From Euperipatoides rowelli (taxonomy: Eukaryota > Onychophora > Udeonychophora > Euonychophora > Peripatopsidae): 12,880 nucleotides of DNA. Each line of letters opens with the position of its first letter. Position 1 is the first letter of the stretch. Location of the stretch: assembly GCA_003024985.2 (NCBI GenBank), contig PXIH01S0000278.1; one strand, written 5' to 3'. Under the pieces are notes generated by a model. It ran no database searches. It was not told the DNA's origin and saw only the letters and a list, made by a program, of their open reading frames with translations. A program made the translations under genes and the position numbers. Of the stretch, positions 8,040-12,880 are shown piece after piece.

Positions 8040-8530
8040 TCCTGTTATATTACCTACTACTAATTCAGTCACTTGTTTTAGTACTAAAATGGTCCGTCCT
8101 TGCACCTCTTCTTTTCATAATTTTTACTAACACAAACTTTGAAGTTGTAAATGAATCAAACTGCATCTTTTCTGTAGGTGATATAATTTAAAAAGAGGAA
8201 GAGACACAAATTAACTTTAATCATCCCAAATGCCAACTTGAATTGCAGAAAATGAACTCAATCTGGAACAATTAACATATTTGCTAGTAAGAACCCAAAA
8301 TAAACTGAAACCTGTCAAGCAAAAATCTTACCTTAACATCAATAACACAAATTTTAGCTCAATAAAAAATACATGGTCTCACCATTAATCAACATCTAAA
8401 ATGTGAAACACACACATTAAAAATCTCTTCAAAAAAATTATGAATCTAAAATCAAAATTAGATTTTAACCATTTACACTTAAGAAACATCTACTAAGCAG
8501 TTATCCACTGTGACCAAATATGTAGAGATT
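8040..8530 (+). pseudogene. LINE-C: fragment of a LINE reverse transcriptase
   Basis: From 8096 the plus strand reads VLAPLLFIIFTNTNFEVV, then NCIFSVGDII and a stop near 8190. This matches the LINE RT block SVLAPLLF..IFTND followed by the catalytic motif, here changed to VGD from ADD. Further on, CQLELQKMNSIWNN (~8228-8270) and THIKNLFKKIMNLKSKLDF (~8415-8470, with a frame change) fit the downstream RT thumb region. It is the only LINE piece on the plus strand and is heavily decayed. Both ends are undefined. Confidence 0.65.
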
Positions 8531-8842
8531 GTTCATTTTAACATTTATGAACAAATTACAGACGATGACCAATGCCGCTGCAACATTTATTGCTTTTAGG
8601 ACAGAACCAAGTAACGTCATTGAAATGAGAAATAAATTAAATCACAATATAAGATCAGAGATAATCATTTACTTTTTTACTAATTAATATGGAAGACTAT
8701 TCAAAATAAATCAACTTTTTCTTGACACTTCTGATTTTGGCAAAGTATGGAATAAGAAAGAATTAGGCTAGATAGAGACTTGCCCCTTTTTTTTTTTAAT
8801 TTTTAATACCGGTAGCCTACTACACTTTAAATTTTGAATTTA
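8531..8842. other. Unassigned AT-rich stretch after LINE-C
   Basis: It could be the tail of LINE-C. Short open runs such as EPSNVIEMRNKLNHNIRSEI near 8610-8665 exist, but no family is recognised. Confidence 0.3.
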
Positions 8843-9150
8843 TTTTTTAAAAAAATTACAATACCATATAAAAGTTTTATCACATAATAGTTTTGTTGCA
8901 TTTAAACTGTTTATTTCATTTTGAGTATTTATGTTCATATTAACACTACTAGCCGAATTACAAATTTTACCTGATTTAAAAAAGTCAAACATTAAAATTA
9001 TAAGACTAGTCTTTTTTAACGCCGGATTTTCTGAATTAGAAGGCCCTATGTTAAAATTTTGATAACCTTTTTCTTTTTTGGCCCTGGGATATATAAAGTT
9101 TGGAGGTCAAGGCCTCCTGTATCATGAGGCCCTGGGCTACTGCTCGCTAA
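8843..9150 (-). mobile_element. Possible start of a hAT-type transposon (remnant)
   Basis: On the minus strand a frame without stops runs 88 codons from 9106 to a TAA at 8840-8842. It includes AKKEKGYQNFNIGPSNSENP and MFDFFKSGKICNSASS. A lysine-rich start followed by a D/N-F-F patch and a Ser-rich stretch is reminiscent of N-termini of hAT/ZBED-like transposases. The preceding GC-rich stretch (9080-9150, with repeated GGCCCTGGG) resembles 5' ends of such elements. No terminal repeat pair or BED finger was found, so the call is tentative. Confidence 0.25.
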
Positions 9151-9884
9151 GCCCATATATATATATAGTATATATATGCTACTGTATAATATAGACACAT
9201 ACTGTATATAGGCTATTGTTCAAATTAAATAAATATTCAATAAAATTAATAAAATAGATATTTTTTAAAAATAAATTTATTTTCAAAGAGAGGTAGGGCT
9301 ATAGTTTCTAAAAAAAATTGTAAATCTATATAATGACGGGAATAAATAAATCTCAGACATTTATTTAAAGAATTTGTATAATCAACAGTTATTGTTCACT
9401 TACTTGCAAACATAATTTGCAGACTTCTCCGATCTTCCTTTTTTTATACAAGGAAATTCCAAAGTAATGTACTATATTTTTTATTGATAGGAAAACGAAT
9501 AAGTTAGAAGATTATAAACTCAGACAATCACACTGTCTTAGTGGAAAGATCAAAGATGAATGACTAATTAATTACCACCTCTTGCATCTATAAAAACAAA
9601 GTAGGCTACTGTAGGTACAGGAAAAAATCTAACAGTTTACTCTTAATTTTATTTGTTTAAAAAAAATTTACCAGACCCGGTAGACCACCAAGAGAGATGA
9701 GAGAGAATACAATTCAATTCATTCATAAAACATGTTGACCAATTAAAATACTGTCGCTAAAACGAAAAACAACTACAAACATAAATTATATTCGCTATAT
9801 ACTGTATAAATAAATAATATATACGGTAGGCCTATATACACACATAATATATATAAATAAATATAAATTTATTAAAATCCAAAT
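9151..9884. repeat. AT-rich, low-complexity stretch with TA microsatellites
   Basis: A (TA)n run lies at about 9155-9180, with further ATAT/ACTGTATA blocks to 9215 and again at 9795-9865. No coding sequence is recognised in between. TAGGCCTA-like motifs recur. Confidence 0.5.
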
Positions 9885-9982
9885 CCGGGAAATATTAAGC
9901 AGAATATATAGCCGGGCGGGCACCGGGTGTTAAGGCTGAAATCCGTGCAATTCCCAAATTTCTGGATAATATGGTAACCCTA
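9885..9982 (-). mobile_element. Terminus of an unassigned DNA transposon
   Basis: A GC-rich island in AT-rich DNA ends at about 9982, where the LINE-B frame becomes foreign. Read from the junction on the minus strand it begins AGGGTTACCATATTATCC and continues with CCGG-rich sequence, in the style of terminal inverted repeats. No opposite end or target duplication was found within the window. Confidence 0.4.
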
Positions 9983-10381
9983 TATTAATATCATCCTGAA
10001 AGAATGTTTCATCAAGAGATGAGTGAATAGTTCTAATCAATTTAACATCATCGGCAAATAGCACTATGTCTGAAGATACATATTTGGGTAGATCATAAAG
10101 AAAAATTGAGAAGAGAATACCTGAAAGGACTGAACCTTGAGGTACACCAGTGTTTAGCCTAGATGTTAAAGATAAAATGTTATTAATGCTTACTGTAATT
10201 TGTCTATCAAGTAGATAGTTGAAATTGAGCAGCCTTAACTTATCAAATATGATGGAATGAGAAATGTTGTCAAATGCGGCTGAGAGATCAAAAAACTTAA
10301 CTGAAGGCCTTCCGATCTCCCAGGCATTAAGGATTTAAGGTTTTTGGTGAACAACAAATTATAAATAGTAGAGCTATTTTT
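9983..10381 (-). pseudogene. LINE-B reverse transcriptase, catalytic half
   Basis: A frame without stops runs 134 codons from 10334 to 9933, the last ~17 in foreign DNA. It shows motif A FFDLSAAFDNISH with both Asp (10287-10289, 10269-10271), motif B NTGVPQGSVLSGILFSIF (~10130-10150) and motif C VLFADDVKLIR (~10040-10062). All catalytic aspartates are retained. Between LRLLNFNYL and DRQITVSINN the usual WI.SYL-type block is missing, an internal deletion of roughly a dozen codons that keeps the frame. The start is not an ATG because the frame is shifted relative to the upstream part at about 10335. Confidence 0.88.
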
Positions 10382-10385
10382 TTAA
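10382..10385. repeat. TTAA target duplication, left
   Basis: TTAA abuts the left MITE terminus and is repeated at 11023-11026, the hallmark of piggyBac-type insertion. Confidence 0.85.
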
Positions 10386-10429
10386 CCCTCGAGCGGGCAC
10401 ATTAAAAATTATAACACGAGCAGGCGCGT

Positions 10430-10446
10430 GGCGCATTTTGTGCGCC
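10430..10446. repeat. Subterminal palindrome of the MITE, left
   Basis: GGCGCATTTTGTGCGCC: 6 bp arms with a 5 base loop. Its counterpart is at 10988-11004. Confidence 0.8.
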
Positions 10447-10812
10447 AGTAAATAAAAATGATAAATTTATTTTTTTAATAATTTTCTTTTGAAAATTTTA
10501 TTTTTGTTTGACTAACTAAACATAAAATGAACATATTTTAAAATTTATAATGCCAAAATAAACATAAAAAACAGGAAAAAACTGAAGGGTAAACGATTTG
10601 TCTAATTTAATAACTAATTTTTTTAAAAAAAAGTGTTTTGTTTTTTTTTTCTTTCTATAAATCGTCTAAACATATAATTTTCAACTTACAAAGTTTAAAA
10701 TACATTGTTATATTTGTAAAATAATTATCAGAATATAATTCTGTCCATTTTAGACTAAAATAATATAGACAACAACTCAAAAGCAATTGGAATAAATTTA
10801 CTTTCACCAGTG

Positions 10813-10836
10813 GACGCGCAGCGCATTTTGTGCGTC
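10813..10836. repeat. Internal copy of the MITE palindrome
   Basis: Contains GCGCATTTTGTGCG, shared with the left subterminal palindrome, enclosed by GACGC and GCGTC arms. Confidence 0.65.
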
Positions 10837-10987
10837 AAGACTAAGAAATATAAAAAAAAAAAGAGATTTTTAGACGCTACAATTGATTCAATGTTTTCAT
10901 TTGAAAAACAAACATATAAAGCATAATTTATGCTGAAAGGAAATTTAAGCAAAAATTAAAGCTTTAAACAATTAAAATAGATTCACT

Positions 10988-11004
10988 GGCGCACTCTGTG
11001 CGCC
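10988..11004. repeat. Subterminal palindrome of the MITE, right
   Basis: GGCGCACTCTGTGCGCC: same arms as the left copy, with a different loop. Confidence 0.8.
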
Positions 11005-11022
11005 GGCACGCCCGCTCGAGGG

Positions 11023-11026
11023 TTAA
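11023..11026. repeat. TTAA target duplication, right
   Basis: Matches 10382-10385 at the other end of the MITE. Confidence 0.85.
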
Positions 11027-11420
11027 AGCCAAACTGGTTATATGGAATAATGTCAAATTCATTAATATGTTCTATTTTAGAAAGGATAATACATTCGGCA
11101 ACTTTTGATATTGATGAAGATATTGTAATTGGTCTATAATTATTGTAATCCTTTTTAAGACCTTTTTTAAACTTAGGGATAATCATTAATCATACCAAGC
11201 TTCCAACTCTCAATACTATCCAGTGAGCATTGGATAGTATTTACCAAAAATTCAACAAAAAAACCTGAAAACATTTTAATGTGATTATTCGATATTTTAT
11301 CAAGTGCTGAAGAGTATGAGGGTTTTAATAACTTAATAATACCAGCAATTTCTGCCGGAGTAATAATTACATCTTCAAAAACATTATCATTAGTTACAAA
11401 GTTATTAGAGTTGAGAGATC
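11027..11420 (-). pseudogene. LINE-B reverse transcriptase, N-terminal half
   Basis: Reading leftwards on the minus strand: VIITPAEIAGIIKLLKPSYS (~11310-11370), a typical pre-RT block, then ESWKLGM and PKFKKGLKKDYNNYRPITIS (~11120-11180). SISKVAECIILSKIE and IIPYNQFGF follow at the MITE junction. These are the usual finger-region blocks of LINE RT. A frameshift near 11165-11180 breaks the frame. Residues read beyond QFGF are MITE terminus, not LINE. Confidence 0.87.
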
Positions 11421-11869
11421 GTGAAAAATGTTGTACAAAAATAGCACCTATCTCTGCAGGATTTGTTATTGTTTTATTCAGGTAAATGATCTCAGAGAAA
11501 TCTTCTTATTGTGTTTTTATTTTATTTTTTAAATAAGTATAGAGTAAACCCCTATTAGAGGAAGCAAGTGGTTTCTCAAAACAAATCTAACATTTTTAAT
11601 TTTGTTTGAGAGAACTGCAGTTTTTTGTTTTGGTCAAACAGACAAGCATCATTATTAGTCATATATTTCTTGAACATTTTATTTTTAGAAATAATGTCCC
11701 TCTTAATGTCATAATTCATCCATTTAGGCTTAATTTTTTTGTTAGGTGAGATGGTAATACACTTTTGAGGTACAAATTTATCAAAAACCAGAGTAATCTG
11801 ACTCATTATAGACTCATAGACCTTATTAAAAGTAGATTTATTATCATATATAATATTGGGTTTTATCAA
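11421..11869 (-). pseudogene. LINE-B linker between endonuclease and RT
   Basis: The minus strand from 11869 reads an open 97 codons with KFVPQKCITISPNKKIKPKW and NYDIKRDIISKNKMFKKYM. This matches the Lys-rich P.KPW..-type linker that joins endonuclease to RT in LINE ORF2. A stop follows at 11576. The left part to 11421 is decayed. Confidence 0.7.
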
Positions 11870-12480
11870 TTCAAGAGATTCCGCTATCGCACGATTGTCA
11901 CATTAGCATAGTCAATAATCTTGATCACCAAATCTTGGTAATCCCTGTAATCATCAATGAGTGGTGACTGTTACCAAGACCCATATTTAATTGAATATTA
12001 TTAACATTAAATATATCAACAGAGACGATAAGATCAAGGATTGAAGAGGACAAATTGTGAAATTGAGTGTGTAATTTGATATGTTGACAAAGTTGATATT
12101 CTCCTCCTAAGTCAAGTAGTTTGGTATTGAAGGAAATCTATATTAGGGGAGTTAAAATCACCCAAAATAATATCATTAGGTTTGAGAGATCAAACTTTTT
12201 CCATACCTGATCTAAGTTCATTTAAGAGGTCATCATTTTCAAGAGGGTAATTTGGTGGTCTGTAGACTAAGCAAATACAAACAAATTTTTTGGGGTGTGA
12301 TAAGTTGAACCATTGGACTTCTGGTTCTATATAAAAGTTGTTCATAGATATATCTAGATAATCACTGTACATAACAAGACCACCTCCCTTTCTACCAAAG
12401 GCTATCCCTTCTCAAAATTTTAAAACTAGTTAAATTAATATCTTCATCACAAGAACTGTCAAGCCAGGTCTCAGTAATAC
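11870..12480 (-). pseudogene. LINE-B APE-type endonuclease (decayed, N-terminus missing)
   Basis: The endonuclease nicks target DNA to prime reverse transcription. On the minus strand from 12480: ITETWLDSSCDEDINL carries the catalytic Glu block (ETWL). Then come KGGG.VMYSDYLDI (with a frameshift), FNLSHPKKFVCICLVYRPPN, and, in another frame, NDIILGDFNSPNIDF, the GDFN motif. The end reads GNSHHSLM, where the family has SDH, so the catalytic Asp of this triad appears as His. The part before ETWL lies beyond the hAT-like insertion at 12481. Confidence 0.85.
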
Positions 12481-12880
12481 CAGAGTTAGGTAGTAACGGC
12501 CATAAAAGAACGCGTTACAAGCGGCTGTTACATTTTTCAGGAACGGGCATGGAACTAGTTACATAAAAAATAGAGGAACTGAAAGTTGTAACTAATTACA
12601 ATTTTTGTCGGAACGGAAATTTTATGGACGTTACTTTTTTATCAAATTATTTACAAAACGATTGTAAATAAAATCAAATGGTTAAAATAATAATAATAGA
12701 CTAATAATAATAATAATATTAATAATACACTTTCTAAACTAATTTTCTACCTTTGTCCCTCTCAGCAATATGAACTTGTCCTTATACTGTATATCTAGAT
12801 TCTAGAATCTTATTTTCCTAAAATGTTCTTCATCTATTGTAAAATAAAGTTATTTATAACTTATTTAATTGATTACAGTC
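12481..12880. mobile_element. Terminus of a hAT-like DNA transposon, runs off the window
   Basis: The LINE-B frame stops exactly at CAGAGTTAGGTAGTAACG, a CAG-starting end typical of hAT elements. It is followed by recurring GTTAC/GTAAC words (for example AACGCGTTACAAG, ACTAGTTACAT, TAACTAATTAC). Such word clusters near the ends are common in hAT families. No transposase is seen up to the window edge, and the interior is AT-rich. The eight bases before it (AGTAATAC, 12473-12480) would be the target duplication if the other end shows them too. Confidence 0.5.
12687..12727. repeat. TAA microsatellite
   Basis: Tandem TAA units, interrupted once by GACTAA, inside the hAT-like element. Confidence 0.8.

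Larger units (their letters stand above)
10386..11022. mobile_element. piggyBac-type MITE, 637 bp
   Basis: Both ends carry the perfect 13 bp inverted repeat CCCTCGAGCGGGC (10386-10398; its complement at 11010-11022), flanked by TTAA. This combination defines piggyBac superfamily elements. The ends are GC-rich and the interior is very AT-rich with no transposase, so it is a non-autonomous MITE that would need a transposase from elsewhere. Palindromes of the GGCGCA...TGCGCC type sit next to both ends, with a related one inside. The 65-codon open run at 10755-10952 has no recognisable content. Removing the element and one TTAA restores a LINE-B frame across the site. Confidence 0.9.
9983..12480 (-). 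mobile_element. LINE-B: non-LTR retrotransposon, split by a MITE
   Basis: On the minus strand, an APE-type endonuclease (12480 to ~11960) is followed by a linker and then an RT up to the catalytic motif (~10046) and a little beyond. It is less decayed than LINE-A and clearly a different family (motif A FFDLSAAFD against DYSKAFNFV). The sequence is cut at 12480 by a hAT-like end, near 9982 by another transposon end, and internally by the MITE at 10386-11022. The clade is not assigned. Confidence 0.87.

Noticed and set aside
10755-10952. 65-codon minus-strand frame inside the MITE
   Set aside because: AT-driven, low-complexity, no transposase motif.
10983-11025. End of the minus-strand frame reading past QFGF
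   Set aside because: These residues come from the MITE terminus, a chance fusion and not part of the LINE protein.
1-12880. CRISPR array, tRNA or rRNA genes, bacterial operon features
   Set aside because: No regularly spaced repeats, no tRNA or rRNA structure, and no operon-like coding were seen on either strand.

Overview
The window looks like animal nuclear DNA, AT-rich and non-coding for the host over almost its whole length. It is a graveyard of transposable elements. There are no bacterial-style operons, ribosome binding sites or RNA genes. The organism cannot be named from the sequence. Non-LTR retrotransposons (LINEs), a Ty3/gypsy element with a Mag-like look, a TTAA-flanked piggyBac-type MITE and hAT-like ends together point to a metazoan, probably an invertebrate or a lower chordate. 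Three isolated N bases (2425, 3011, 7192) are assembly ambiguities.

Layout. Positions 248-6700 hold a minus-strand LINE (LINE-A), full of stops and frameshifts. It is split by a minus-strand gypsy LTR retrotransposon at 1284-5706. The two ~200 bp LTRs, a 5 bp AATTG target duplication, a primer-binding site and a gag-protease-RT-RNase H-integrase order can all be seen. When the gypsy element and one AATTG are removed, the LINE-A reverse-transcriptase frame continues across the junction. The gypsy element carries a 143 bp insertion inside its own RT, copied from the end of a pol gene of the same family and flanked by an exact 12 bp duplication.

From 6700 to 7900 there are few repeats. A 52-codon open stretch at 7206-7361, behind a splice-acceptor-like sequence and followed by an AATAAA at 7743, is the only hint of a host exon, and it is weak. 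Positions 8040-8530 hold a fragment of a plus-strand LINE RT (LINE-C). Positions 8843-9150 resemble the start of a hAT-type element on the minus strand, tentatively. Positions 9150-9880 are AT-rich, low-complexity DNA.

Positions 9983-12480 hold a second minus-strand LINE (LINE-B), from the APE-type endonuclease through the RT YADD-type motif. It is less decayed than LINE-A. A 637 bp piggyBac-type MITE at 10386-11022, with 13 bp perfect terminal inverted repeats and a TTAA duplication, splits it inside the QFGF region of RT. LINE-B is cut at 12480 by the terminus of a hAT-like element that runs off the right edge, and at about 9982 by another DNA-transposon-like terminus.

The elements do not work together. 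The window records a series of insertions: LINEs first, then gypsy, MITE and hAT-like elements into them. I found no new functional system. The best leads are the self-derived insertion in the gypsy RT, the palindromes in the MITE and the possible exon.
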